Assembly: GCA_021029095.1 (NCBI GenBank)
Contig: JAJOHG010000005.1
Coordinates: 868,001-932,000 of the forward strand
Reading direction: 5' to 3'
DNA: 64,000 bases
Source of the DNA: Phellopilus nigrolimitatus
Lineage: Eukaryota > Basidiomycota > Agaricomycetes > Hymenochaetales > Hymenochaetaceae
The translations under genes were made by a program, and so were the position numbers. Position 1 is the first letter of the stretch, and every line of letters starts with the position of its first letter. Below the pieces are notes generated by a model. It did no database searches. It was given only the letters and a program-made list of their open reading frames with translations, and was not told the origin of the DNA. Positions 12,553 to 28,238 of this stretch are shown here, in pieces.

Positions 12553-13086
12553 CCGCCCGCCGCCCGTCTTTCTGCTCGTCCTCCCCTTCCTCTCCTTCCT
12601 CCCCTTGTACTGTCTTTTTCGGGTCTCCGGAATATAGAACCTTTTTTTAGCTTTCGACTCGGCGGTATATGTCTGCCTGTATACATCTTTATTGTAGTTT
12701 CTTGCTTCACGATGCGCCTGGAGACGCAGCTTGGGTTGTACGATTGTAATAGTAGTAGAATAACGATGCCCTATATTATGATCCTGAAAGGCACGACTCC
12801 TTATCATGTCCATGGTGTACTTTGGTGATTTTAGCACCGACGGTGAGAGCTCAGAGATGACATAATACATCGACACATAGACAAAGTATACGTAGAAAAT
12901 TACACATTTATTCTCTCTTTTTTAATTCAAGACTTACGATACATCGACTTCTAACATGGTCATTTTATCAACTGGCATGATCTGGATTTCGTAGGCCCGA
13001 TAAAAGTGTAATTGCAGACTTGCCCACATCTTACTTTGTTATAGGAGAACAACAAATTCCTCGAGCTCCTCGACTTCTTTTCCAAG
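12553..13086. other. Convergent gap between OPT and RecQ genes
   Basis: This holds the 3' ends of two converging genes. It is T-rich after the OPT stop and A/T-rich before the RecQ stop. No coding region is supported. Confidence 0.5.
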
Positions 13087-15525
13087 CTACGAGAAGCAGT
13101 CAGCACCGCAACAGGACGATGGTACATGTGGAAAAACGTCTGTCACCTTCAAGTAGAAGTTGATATTCTCAGGCGAGGCTTGGTGCGGGTATTCCGTGAA
13201 TAAGCCCTGCAATATGAGGTTCTGTACGACCCTCGCGGTTATCCTTGTGCGCCCATTGGTCGACTTCGCTTTGGCATCCTGCTCGTCATCCAGGCCGAGC
13301 AGGGTCTTGAAGGGATGGAACGGCACCTCCTTCGCGAAACCCTCGGTGAGGTTGCTGATGCTGATATGCTCCTCGTTCTCCTCCTTCTTCCCGGTAAAGA
13401 ACTTGATCAGGCGGCAGACAAACGTCTTCTTCACCCGAGCCACATTGCGGTCCTGATAGGGATGGCAACAGACGTCGCAATTTTTACAAGGCTCCGGCGG
13501 CGGTGGTATGTCGTAGTGCGCAAGTATGTGTGCTCGCCTGCAGGTGGTTAGGCTGGAACACATCTTCAGAAGCTCCTGGCTAGGCGGGATAATCTCCTGC
13601 TTTAACAGATCGAGGCGTTTTTCCGATGAGTGGTCTCTCGTCGCCAAAGCATAGTTTTTGTGGCAGTCCGTGAATCTGTAAACTAGACCTCAAAGTCAGG
13701 GAGGAGTTTACTTTTTGAGAAAAGAAACAGGCCCTAACATAGAACACATTTTGCGGGCCCGCCATCGCGTCCAGCCCTGTATTGAGTGGTCAATGTCCGC
13801 ATTTTTACATATGTGCATATGTAGTTGCCTTACCTGCCTGTCTCTTGGATGTACGCACTGAGATCCTTCAAGTTTCACCCGATTTGAGTAGTAGGCATGA
13901 TAACAGCGATTAACTGAGATGTATTACCTTTGGTAAATCACGATGCAAGATATATCTGACTGAAACAATATTGAAACGAAGGGACGAGCTTGAGAACGAA
14001 GCAAACACACCATCTTCCTTATCAATCCCCATTCCAAATGATATCTGATAGTCCAGTTTAAAAAAATCATATTGCAATCAGGAGCTGGAGGAGTGACATA
14101 CCGTAGCCAGCATAAGATAGCAGAAGTTATGTTTCCATAGCTGGTAAGACATGGTTTTCTTCTCTTGGGCCATCTGTCCAGTGTATAACACCGAGGAGAT
14201 GCCTGCCTTCTTCAACCTCTTTTGAAGCACGTTACAGTGGCGAGGAGTCCTGCAGTAGACAATGCCCGAGAACGTTGGGCTTTGCCTATTTCCACTTGGT
14301 GTTATCTTCAAAAGTACTGTGAAACCGAGTGCAGCAGACGTACCTCTTGACATATTTGACGATCTCAGCGTCCATGCCTTTGTCATCCATGGGAATGATA
14401 TCGTAATAAATGTTTGGACGGTCAGGGTGTTTGGATATGAGTTGACATCCCTGAATACCCATATGTTTGACATAAGACTTGAGCTTTGTAGGGCTCATCG
14501 ACCCAGAGAGAGCCAGTATAGGAATGTTAGGAACCCTTTTCTTGAGAACTCTGAGTTCCATGTACTATAAAGGAAATATATCAGGTCTATTTAGCATCTA
14601 GTATAAAATGTGCTGACAAGAGGTCTATAATCTGGGCCCCACTGAAATGGATTCAATATTAGAGTCTGAAACAAAATACAAAGCACAGTACCTCAAGCAC
14701 TACTTGGGCCTCATCTATAACGACAAGTCCAAGCCGTCCACTTTGATATAGATGATCTGTTAGCTCCACCCATTCTGGAAGCGAAAATCTTTCCGGAGTA
14801 AGGTAAACAAAGGCAGGAGGATGTGAAGAGTTCTTAAGTTCATTGATGGCTTGTTTGTAGATAGCAGAATCCTGACTATGATACAATCTTTCGAGAAAAT
14901 TAAGCATGTAAATGATATCACGCAGGAGCCTCTTACGGAATGGCATAAATTCCTTTATCCAGCAGCTGATCGATTTGATCTTTCATAAGAGAGATTAATG
15001 GCTAGATGCATTAGTAGGTAGAGGTAGAGGAATGTTAGCATCGTATAGCTCGGAAAGAAGAAAGAAAGACACTTGTATGTGCCGAATCTTCGAAGAGGAC
15101 AAAACATAAGAGGTACGGAAATACGATGAAAAACTGACTGTGATGATGAAAGTGATGCCTTTCCCTGTCATGGCCTTATACAGACCTGCTACCTTTTTCT
15201 TAGAATCAGGACCAGCGAATCCGTTACAGAATATCAAATAAGCACTCACCTGGAAGATTAAGGTCTTTCCAGAGCCCGGAGGTAAAGCACAACATACATC
15301 TATGTTTTCGCAGAGTGCCGTGATCGCTGGTAGCTGGCCTGTTCTCCAGTCCTCATGCCCAAGAGCCTTGAGGATGTCAACTAGATGTCGGTAGTGAGAG
15401 AAGGTAGTAAGAACAGTTTTATTCTGGTCAGACTGAGCATCCACATGGTGGAAAAGAACCGAGCCATCTTCATTGCTAGATACTGGTACAGAGTAACTGA
15501 AAAGATCTTCTGCAGTGACTGGCAT
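13087..15525 (-). CDS. RecQ-family ATP-dependent DNA helicase, 12 exons
   Basis: A 3'-5' DNA helicase of the RecQ family. I infer 12 exons on the minus strand: 15525-15250, 15198-15139, 15001-14937, 14875-14692, 14641-14618, 14564-14344, 14285-14102, 14044-14011, 13959-13928, 13865-13834, 13776-13739 and 13682-13087. They sum to 581 residues with all phases matching. Motifs in order: a motif-0-like LGHEDWRTGQ, Walker A PPGSGKT, motif Ia TPLISLMKDQ, motif II VVIDEAQ, motif III-like LALSG, SGIVYCRT, SFGMGIDKEDVRYILH, and motif VI YIQETGRAGRDGGPAKC. A zinc-binding set follows (CRRAHILAHYD, then CKNCDVCC). Motif II reads DEAQ rather than the usual RecQ DEAH. There is no HRDC domain and the tail is short, so this is not the Sgs1/BLM orthologue. 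It sits alone between two gene-poor regions. Confidence 0.88.
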
Positions 15526-18500
15526 GTTGACGAGAAGAGGAGTACTTTATGCAAAAGAGCGCCTTCTTATAAAGGCGTGCGTCACGACTGATACAGATGA
15601 GAGGACCAGAGACGTCCTCCGAAGAACCGACGAACCAAGTGATTACAATTTCGAGTATCGGCGGGCTGCGGTGCGACAAGTTTGTCTTCAGTATCAAGCA
15701 AGGCGGCGCTGAGGCGTTGGAAGATCTGCAGTAATGTTATTGCCCCGGGACTCTATCCGTCGGGTATGTACGCCCTCGCTCGTCTCGATTGCGTCACCCG
15801 AGTTCGCGCAAAAGAAAGAGGTCTGGTGACGGATCTTGAAATCAAACGCGAAGACGAGGTTGGGCGGGGGTGCGAAGGCTGCGGAGAGGATGCGCGGAAG
15901 GAGGAAGATGCTCCCGAGTGGTTGAGCTTCTCTCTTACTTAACGATATATCTTGCCCGTCTCACAATTACTTCGTCTAGACTCGCTGCTTTATTAGATAC
16001 CGGGTCACCTCTCCTAGAGCTCTCGCCGCTCGCCGCGTATGAAGTTTATGGGGACGATAAGATTCCTGGTGCGGGTATGATTACCGGTATTGGACGCATC
16101 TCTGGTAGGGACTGTAGTGAATGACCCGAGTGCCAAAGGCGGGTCGTACGTCGTTTTGACTAGATTGTTCAGCTCACATTTCCTTACACTACGTATCGGG
16201 GCTTGTATTACAGGGGGCACGCGTGATGAATTGTACGGACAAGTTTATGAAATACTCAGAACGGGTGGGCGCTCGATTTGCGGAGCCTCATTTATCATTC
16301 TTGAACATCGGGAACATAAATGCTGACACGTGTGCTTCTTCGTAACTCAAACAGACATAGCCTCGGGACAGACGAAACCGAGCTAAACGCCGGTTTCGAG
16401 CCTCTTCGAAACATCATTTTACGCCGACAATGTTCGCGCTTTGCGAGGCGAAAAGGAGGGCGCTGGACGCAAGGAGGACGAAGTGCAGCGCGGTGGCGGT
16501 CGAGAAGCTGTCCTGCACGAAAAAGGCGTTGAGGGACGAGAAGTAGACGATGTGGGTCGCGTGTAGCCCGCGGTGAGCTTGAGCAGCGGAGAGTCGGGCG
16601 AAGAGAGGAAGAGCAGGGGATGGCAAGCGCGTTGTCGTCCATGTATTGCGTGACGCCAGGTTGGATGTAGTGCGCGGTATGGTGAGGCGGCAAATGCCAC
16701 TGAACGAGAGCCAGGCATTGTGAAAGGACATATATGAGAACCCATGATGACCGAAATGAACCTGTATGTTTTACGCGCCTTGTTAAGTCTTGGTCGTCTT
16801 AAATCTATATTAATGTTAATGTCCAATATTTCTTAAGTTCCCAAATCAATGTTTGAACACCACATGAGGATTTGGCTGGTAGATGATATGCTGGTATATT
16901 CATGCAAAAGAGCGGCCATCTGGCTATATTGTCCTATACGCTTTCGCCCGTATAAGTTCTTCGCATTTTGCCGTCAGCATCGAAGCCTCGTGTGGTATTC
17001 ACTTTCGAAAGATAACACACCTCGAATGAAACACGGCAGTCCCGGCGATCTTGCTCCCTTTGTGCTTCCGCTAGCAGCATGACTTCTTCATATCGATATG
17101 ACCGACGTCATCCAACATTCGTATTTCATGCAGGACTCTATACCGGCATTTCATGCCCGTTGATCTAAAGTTTAAGCTTGGTGCAGCGTGCAGATTCTAG
17201 GGCGATCTTGGTCCTCCGAGTCCTTGCTACCGAGTTTCCCCACCTTCCTTTTGCCGGAGCGTTCTTCGTGACGATCGGCGGCTTTTGATTTTGCAACAAG
17301 TTAAAAGGTCGCGCTGTTTATGGACAAGATCTTTGGATCAGCTATCGACGTATGTTCGATTCCGAGAACAAGAGAGAACAAGAGATTGCAGATAAACAGC
17401 AGTAGAGGTAGCGCAATATATTGCTTGTATGTGGCGTTTGCCCGGAACGGAAGTAATTGCGAGCTTTATGGGCCGACGGCCCGAGATGCGGAAGAACTTT
17501 GGGCACGGTTCGGAGCAGGGTCGACATGGTTCGTATGGGGTGAATCCAGCGGCCGTTCGCGGGTTCCAGGACAGCAACAGGCAGCATCTAAGTTATCATT
17601 GAAAGTTTTCACCCCTTGCGTAATTACGAATGAAAAATGCGTCGGACATTGAGGGTCTTCAAGCTTCCCTGCTAGAGTTCATCTTAAAGTTTCGCAAGCG
17701 ACAGCGCTACGGAGACGAAGACGAAGACGAGTACTGACGGAATATCGGGTACTGTGGCCAAGCGAAAGTAGATTTACATCGCATCGGCTAAACCAGAACC
17801 GCCTTAGTACCCTTGAGTTGAACAGCCTTGATTCATCTGAGCCATAGCGTTCGACGTGAGAAAGGCGTCGACTGATCGTCGGTCTACTAGGAAAGTCGAG
17901 CTCTCGAGGACAGCGCGGGAACCCGGAAGACAGTAATATCCAAACCTTCTGGTAATCGTCCTCGTACATATCTTCCAGGCTAGCTCGAAGAACATACGAG
18001 GACAACGCACTTGCAACTGAATGCTAATCGAAGGCGAACCTGCGTTGGGCACGTCACTTGATAGCATGCCATCAAAGGCGTCATGTGGTCGAGGCTCGGT
18101 GGATGAGAAAGGGCACTGAATTGCGACTTTGGTGTGCACACGAAGGGACTCGGATGCGTGTTCTTGCGGCGCTTGTGGACGTGTTGGCGATCAGCTGACT
18201 CGGCCAGGAGCGAGCGAGCATTTATTAGGATCAAGCCGGTGCCACAGGGAGCTGTAATCGTCGAACACGTTCGCAGCAGCGACGCATCAATGAGTTTATG
18301 AAGTTGGGGAAGGTTACGATTGCGATGACTCGAGCTCGCAGCCGATCGCGAGATAGATGCGGCTGCATTGCAGTAGACTCGAGCGCTTTTTCATTTGCAC
18401 ATCGGGCGATGCAGACGAGCGGGTAAATTGGAGATGCACGAGTGCAGAAATGCGTACTTAAAGAGATGATAAGTATCGAGGTGCGACCGCAGGGAGACGA

Positions 18501-18944
18501 AGATATTCGGATGCACTGCTGACACGTCGATATTTGCTATGCGATGCTCGAGCCTTCGCGAACCTGAGCCATTGGAGTCACCCTGGCCTCTTTGGCCGTT
18601 CCCTTTTTCCTGCTTTCAAATGACAAGGTAATATCTGAGCCACAATGCGAGCAGATGGAGGTGGAAAGAAGGGATAGAAAATAAAATAAAATAAAAACGT
18701 GACCGTTTTGGGCGATCGAGGAGCGTATCAGAAGTCGTCAACAAGCGCCCGGCCCTGTCACGGTCCTGGCTCGCTAAAGAGGACGCGTCGACTCAGTCAT
18801 ATTCTCTCCCTCCTTCCTCCTCCTTCCACAGCCTCGTCTCCTTGACGAGTCACAGCCATCTACTTACTCCTCTCATATAACCTCTACTTCACTCGTCGCC
18901 CATCTTGCATCCCTACTATTACATCTACTTAGAGCTCCTTCGCC
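15526..18944. other. Gene-poor interval, 3.4 kb
   Basis: No gene is supported. Short minus-strand frames at 16295-16826 and 17338-17587 look weakly coding but match no family I recognise and have no joinable exons. They could be decayed gene fragments. The final 200 bases are CT-rich and probably form the promoter and leader of the BCS1-like gene. Confidence 0.45.
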
Positions 18945-21474
18945 ATGGATGCTCTTAAATCCCTCGTCGCCCCGCTCGTCGGTGGTGCCGCTGGAAATGG
19001 CGTCGTCGATGGCATGAAACTTGTCGTTCTTGGAGGAACCGTAGAAACTGCACGCCGCATATCTAGCTCAGCATGGTATGTCCCCCGCCTGCTACTCGAC
19101 TTTCCAGTTTGTCTCACGCTCGCCTATTTACCCCCCAGGTCGTCCTTCGTAAACTGTGAGCCCTCCTATTTTCTGCTTGCGAATATGTAGCTGACATCAC
19201 ATGTAGCGTTCTTCCTCACCGCACATTTTTCTGAAGAAGACTACCCGTATGACTGGCTCATGCTCTGGCTCTCCAAGCGTCCCGAATGGCAGCGCTCCCG
19301 CGAGTTCGAGACCACTACCCGCACCGTCTCCCCGGGCATGATGTCCGGCTCCTTCGGCGACAACTCCTTCGGTGATGACGACCTCGATGGTACTGAGCCT
19401 TCTGTGACCGACATCCTCACCCCGGGCATGGCGAAGACTCGTGTCGTTTTCCAACCCACTTTCGACAGCACGCACACCATCTTTTATCGTGGCCATTGGC
19501 TACGCGTCCGCCGGAGCAGAAAGCATGACAGTGACCTTGAGGTCCTTTCCATCAGGTGAGCCTCTCCTCCAATTCCCCATAACCAGAAACGGACGATCTG
19601 GGCTATTCGGCCGAGCGCCCTTGAATTTGTATTTCCTTAATTTGTATTTTCTGCTGTCACCTTCACCGCTTGCTAATGCGCGTTTATTCTCCGCAGTGTC
19701 GTCGCTCGGAATAACAATATCCTAAAGCAACTCGTGCTACAAGCGAAGCGTGAGTATGAGGCGGAGGCTGTGCACCGCATTCAGATTTACTTCGCGGACG
19801 CGCATGGCTCATGGCGTTGGACGGATTCACGTCATAAGCGCCCGATGGGATCTATTGTTCTAGAACCTGGTGTCAAGGAGATGCTCCTCTCCGACACGAG
19901 AGACTTCCTTCGGTCCGAGAAGGTAAGCTGGTCATTCAAAGGAATTGAGTAAACATCTCACTAACTAATACACAACGTACAGTGGTACGCCGACCGCGGT
20001 ATTCCTTTCCGTCGTGGCTACCTTCTCCACGGCGTCCCCGGCTCTGGGAAATCATCGCTGATTCATGCAATTGCTGGTGCTCTTATGCTTGACATTTACG
20101 TCGTTTCCTTATCATCCGGGTGGATGAACGACTCGACCCTGACCTCGTTGATGGGTCGCGTGCCTGCACGTTGCATTGTTCTTCTTGAGGATCTCGATGC
20201 CGCGTTTACGCGGTCGACATCTCGTGATTCTGGCTCAACCGGTGCACCCAGTAGCAAGAAAAAGAGCACAGGCTGGGATAACAAGGACGACTCTGACGAT
20301 GAGGACAATGATGACGAGAACAGTAGAAATAAGAAGAATAAGAAGAAGGAAGACGCGCTCTCGGAGGTGAACACGCTGTCACTATCGGGCCTGCTTAATG
20401 CGCTTGATGGGGTTGCAGCGTCGGAGGGCCGGATCCTTTTTGCGACGACCAATCATTTGGAGAGGCTTGACCCTGCACTTTCGCGTCCGGGCCGCATGGA
20501 CGTCTGGATCGAGTTCAAGAACGCGAGCCCCTGGCAGGCTGAGGCGCTCTTCCGCAACTTTTTCCCGAGCGCAGAGGACGAGGCCGAAGTTATCGAGAAG
20601 GAGGGTGAGCTCGATGGCATCAACCTCCCGAGTGTCCCCGGAACGCCTGCGAGCACATCGTCTGGGTCGTTCTCGGACTTCACATCGGAATCGGGCGCCA
20701 GCTCGACTTCGTCGACTGCGAATTCAGGTGAAGCCTCCAGGGCAGCGGCGGTGACCTCACCTGCTAAGGACAGCTTCGGCTCGAAGAACACGGCGTATTT
20801 GCCCCCTCCACCAGATCCGGAGATCGCGAGCGCATCGCACTCTGCTCGTCCGCTCGACGCACAGACGCTCAGCCGTCTTGCAAAGCAGTTTGCGGATTCA
20901 ATACCCAAGGACGAATTCAGCGTCGCAGCACTGCAAGGCTGTGAGCGTCTCTTCCATTCTTAATCTGAGAACGATTTGCTGAACTAGTATGAATTGCGTT
21001 AGATCTGCTCAAGAACAAGTCTCGGCCGGAGGCTGCCGCTGAGGGCGCGAATGCGTGGGTGCTCAGTGAGCGGGATATGCGCGAGCGCCTGCAGAGGGAG
21101 CGCGAGGCGCGTGAAATTAAGGAGAAGCAAGAGGTACGGCATCCTAAATATACGCCTTACCCGAATTAGAATAGTACTGACCAATATACTTGATGTTCCA
21201 GCGTGAGCAGCGCCGGAAAGAGATCCGTGAGAAAAGGGAGCGCGAGGCGCGGGAGAAGGAAGAGAAGGAGCGCAAGGAGCGGGAAGAGAAAGAGAAGAAG
21301 GAAAAGGAAGAGAGCGAAAAGGTGACTAGTTCACCTACTTCAGTTAGATCGCCCGAAGAGCGGCAGGCGGGTGCAGGCAGGGAGATTGCAGACGCTGGTG
21401 AAGGGGATGATGCCGCGGACGAGGCGAACTCTGGGTCATGGGTGAAGGCTGACAACGATGCCTCAACAGACTGA
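18945..21474 (+). CDS. BCS1-like AAA ATPase
   Basis: An AAA ATPase of the BCS1 family; yeast Bcs1 is an inner-mitochondrial-membrane chaperone that inserts the Rieske protein into complex III. Exons: 18945-19075, 19139-19155 (17 nt), 19207-19555, 19697-19922, 19983-20940, 21003-21133 and 21202-21474, giving 694 residues. The BCS1-N region (EEDYPYDWLMLWLSKRPEW, FYRGHWLRVRR) precedes the AAA module: Walker A HGVPGSGKSS, Walker B CIVLLEDLDAAF, and ATTNHLERLDPALSRPGRMD. An acidic/basic insert (about 20220-20360) sits right after Walker B, and a long charged coiled-coil tail (RE/KE repeats) ends the protein. Agaricomycetes carry many diverged BCS1-like genes. The insert and tail suggest this is one of those rather than the Bcs1 orthologue. 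Confidence 0.88.
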
Positions 21475-22794
21475 CTAAATGGTCTCGTGCACGACAAACT
21501 TCCGACATCTCACCATCCTCTCGCCGACTCTTTCATTTTTCCTGACCCGGAAAGGCGCAACGACGAAAACGGTTGTGATGACCTTCATCGCATTAACGTT
21601 CTCACCGATCGCAACCTCGATACAGTCGCAAACCGTCCCATAAACATCAATCATACAAAACAAATTCGTACAATCATCACTGTCCCCTCAATTCTCATCG
21701 AGTGGCGACTAGCATACTCCTTTGTCTCCCCCATCTTCGCACTCATGGCCGCCGCCCTTGGAACTAATCGCGCCCTGTATACTATGTTGCTCACCAGACT
21801 CTGCTTTCCGCTTCTCCACATGTACAACTTCTTGCAATTCGTGCTTGTCTATCTCGTCATGATCTGCTCGCCGTTTATCGGTGGCACACGACCGCGCGCG
21901 CCGTGACTGGCGTCCATTTTCCGTGTATACTGTTTTCTTCGCTGATTCGATTGTGTCCGGTATCTCTCGCGGTGCTCCAGGCTATCGCTCCTCGACGTGT
22001 TTCCATACCTTTATTTTGCAGACAACATATATTTCCTCATCTATATCATCTGTTCGGATTCGGCTCATTTCGCGCATAGCTCTTGTAGATTCACTTTGTT
22101 CACATTTCTTTCGTCTGTTTTGCAGTCGGAACGGCGTTTATTTTTTCACTCTCGCTGAGGTCGCTATCGATATCTTGGTTTCTGCTCGTATCCTGTTCCC
22201 CAAAATCCCCCGTGGCCTTTGGCACTTTATATCACTGGTTCGGTCCTGCCTGCCTTTCTCCCCCTTGCCTGTTCTGCGCCTGCTATCTGGCTTCTAAACG
22301 GCGAACGAAGTACGTGACGTCAATAAAGATCAAATGTCAACCCCCTTTCATGAAAAAAAAAGTGCACTATGCAGTCGACTTTTTGAGAGCCTCGGCACTG
22401 TCTAAGAGTCTGTGTGTCCAGAGTTTCCTTTTCTGTCGGTAACGGATCGACAAGATCCTCTCTTTCTCTTTTCCCTTCACCATTTTACTCTTCATCCTTA
22501 GAGGACAGGAATCGAAGCATGAAAACGAGTTGAAATCGTAGAGTATTATATCTTTCTCTCACGAGATTGTGTCGGAGTGCGAGGCGCGATTTTGATTCAG
22601 ACCGCGCTGCAAACTGGTTGAGTTCGCCTCGACTTCGGGACCAGCTAGTATAGTTCCCGCCTCATTTTGTTTCCATCTTTCTTCAGCTCCTTCAAGAACA
22701 TCTAGCCCTTCGTCGTTCTTTACATCTATCACGCTCTTTTTCTACTCTCTCTTTGTACTTCAGCCCCCATCTTCGAGTTGCTATCTTTGTCATT
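21475..22794. other. Intergenic region between BCS1-like and DPBB genes
   Basis: Pyrimidine-rich throughout, probably a long 3' UTR followed by the promoter and leader of the next gene. A plus-strand frame of 139 codons at 21487-21906 is hydrophobic but matches nothing and starts inside the expected 3' UTR. No gene is supported. Confidence 0.45.
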
Positions 22795-24021
22795 ATGCGC
22801 TCCCCCACTTCTTCGACGCCCGGCTTCTCCGCACTTGCGCTCCGTCCCGCGCTCGTCTTGATCCTCCATCTCCTGTTAGCCATGCCCGCCTTTGCCAGGC
22901 ACTCCGCGACACACGGGGGTACAGGTCTCGCCGCGCGCCGACTACATCGCGCGGGTCAGCCTAAGGTGCTTGATTCCCGCAGTCTAAATAATACTGTCAG
23001 CCCGTCTCTTGCCGCATATGCCCAGACGATGCCGGAGGTAGCTCCGCCAACGATGGCGAAGAGAGATGGCGGCGGCGCAAGGTTTACGTTCTACCAAACC
23101 GGCCTAGGAGCGTGCGGAGGGACCAACAAGCCCCATGATTTTGTAAGTCTTTCTCTGTAGCTCGAGCCAAATGTACCCCGCTAAATGGACCGACGATCCG
23201 CGCCGCAGATCGTTGCACTGAACGCTAAAGTACGTGGTATCTAACTCGCGGAGCTTTGCATTCCTTGGGCCTGACTGAGGTTATTTTGTAGCAATGGGAC
23301 GGCGGCAAGCACTGCTACGAAATGATCACAATTTCGTATAACGGGAAGACAACAAAGGCGCAGATCGTGGACGAGGTACTTGCACTTCATCAACGTATGT
23401 CTTAAGCATCTCAGGTCTCACTATGCCTTTGTGAAACTAGTGTCCCGACTGTCCGTACGGCGCCCTCGACCTCTCGTCGGGCCTCTTTTCGAACTTCGCG
23501 CCTCTCGACTTAGGTATAATTTACGGCGGCTGGCATTTCGGAACACCGCGCCCCGCGCGCCGAGACATACACAGAAGCCCAAGCCCAAGCCCAAGACTAA
23601 GTCTAAACCGAAACCGAAACATACGCTGAAGAAGGAGCCACCGAGGTCCGTCATCCTCGACCCCCCGCGCACGACGGAGTCCACCTCAGCAGCGGAGGCT
23701 ACGCAAACCGCAGCTTTGTACGAAATCGACGAAAACGACATGCCAGCCATCGACGCGATGGACCTGAGCGAACTGGCTGCGGAATTTATCGACTCCGAAA
23801 CGGTGACGACGACGCGGGACCACCCTGTCATTCCAACGGCAACAACTACACGTGCTGTGGTAGCAAATGTATCTAAGCATCCTACGGCTGTTGTCCCAGC
23901 CCCGCCCCAGACGCAGGGAAATGTGCAGGCCCTGGACGAGGCCATCGTACTCCTAGGCTTGTTCTTCAACTCAGCGTTGCAACCAAACACCGATGGCCGT
24001 CAATATTACGAGATGTCCTAA
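22795..24021 (+). CDS. Secreted double-psi beta-barrel (RlpA/expansin-like) protein, paralogue 1, with frameshift
   Basis: A small secreted protein with one DPBB domain, of the fungal RlpA-like/barwin-like group. Exons: 22795-23142, 23209-23229 (21 nt), 23292-23375, then 23441 onward. An N-terminal hydrophobic signal (ALVLILHLLLAMPAFA) is followed by a propeptide ending in KR, then ARFTFYQTGLGACGG, IVALNAK, MITISYNGKTTKAQIVDECP and CPYGALDLSSGLF. The barrel frame runs on to GIIYGGWHFG and then stops at 23627-23629. A second frame from about 23545 to 24021 carries a Lys-Pro repeat and a C-terminus (VQALDEAIVLLGLFFNSAL) that resembles the tail of the paralogue at 31290. So one base appears lost, or two gained, between about 23530 and 23575. 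I found no splice pair that repairs it. The true product is either truncated or the consensus is wrong. Confidence 0.8.
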
Positions 24022-24194
24022 TTCTTTGACCAAACGCCTTTCCACGGTTCTTTCTGTCTGCATATCTTTATTGCTGTATTAGACGTCTGCAATTCTTTCG
24101 CATACATTCGCTGCATGCTTTATCTACAACACAACAGCCAATATTTAGGATTAAATGCAATGTATATAAATACACTTGACCGTCTATTCGAACT

Positions 24195-27761
<3,567 letters not shown>

Positions 27762-28238
27762 GGTACGAAGTGAAGAGGAAAGAGACGCGGTCCAGACGAG
27801 GCTCTTATAACACACGCTGACGTGTCAGTCGAAATTTCTAGTGGTGACTCGTGGGAGAAAATGTGAGAGTCCATGCAAGGCCACGTTCGTGTGCTCTCAG
27901 CGATGGGAAACGGACGAAACGGTGCCGCTGAGGGAAAAATAAATAGTTGCAATTTTCTGGGAATAACCTGCAGGACGTAGAAGAGCAAGACGAGCAGACG
28001 TCGAGCGTTACGGCAGAAGAAAGTGGATTGGCGTATGTGAAGATATCACGCAATAGACCACTGAATACTCGATTTGGGCATGTACACCTGCACACAGTGA
28101 CGCGGTCCTTAGACTGAGTCGCCGACAAGCTCTGGTACTGGCGTAAGCGCGAGCACGCACGGCCAGCTACACTCGCTCAGTCCCCGCCACTCTTCCCAGC
28201 CTTCTCGTCCTCCATCGCACGGAGGGCTTCGGCCTCTC
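27762..28238. promoter_or_regulatory. Divergent promoter shared by SERCA and SIP5
   Basis: The two start codons face away from each other across 477 bases. A TATA-like TTATAA (27805-27810) and an interrupted palindrome CTGAC-GT-GTCAG (27817-27828) lie 45-70 bases from the SERCA start. No coding region is present. Confidence 0.5.

Noticed and set aside
16295..16826. Overlapping minus-strand frames that looked weakly coding
   Set aside because: Three frames are open at once and none matches a known family; at best a decayed fragment.
21487..21906. 139-codon plus-strand frame after the BCS1-like gene
   Set aside because: Begins a few bases after the stop codon of that gene, matches nothing, and lies in pyrimidine-rich sequence typical of a 3' UTR.
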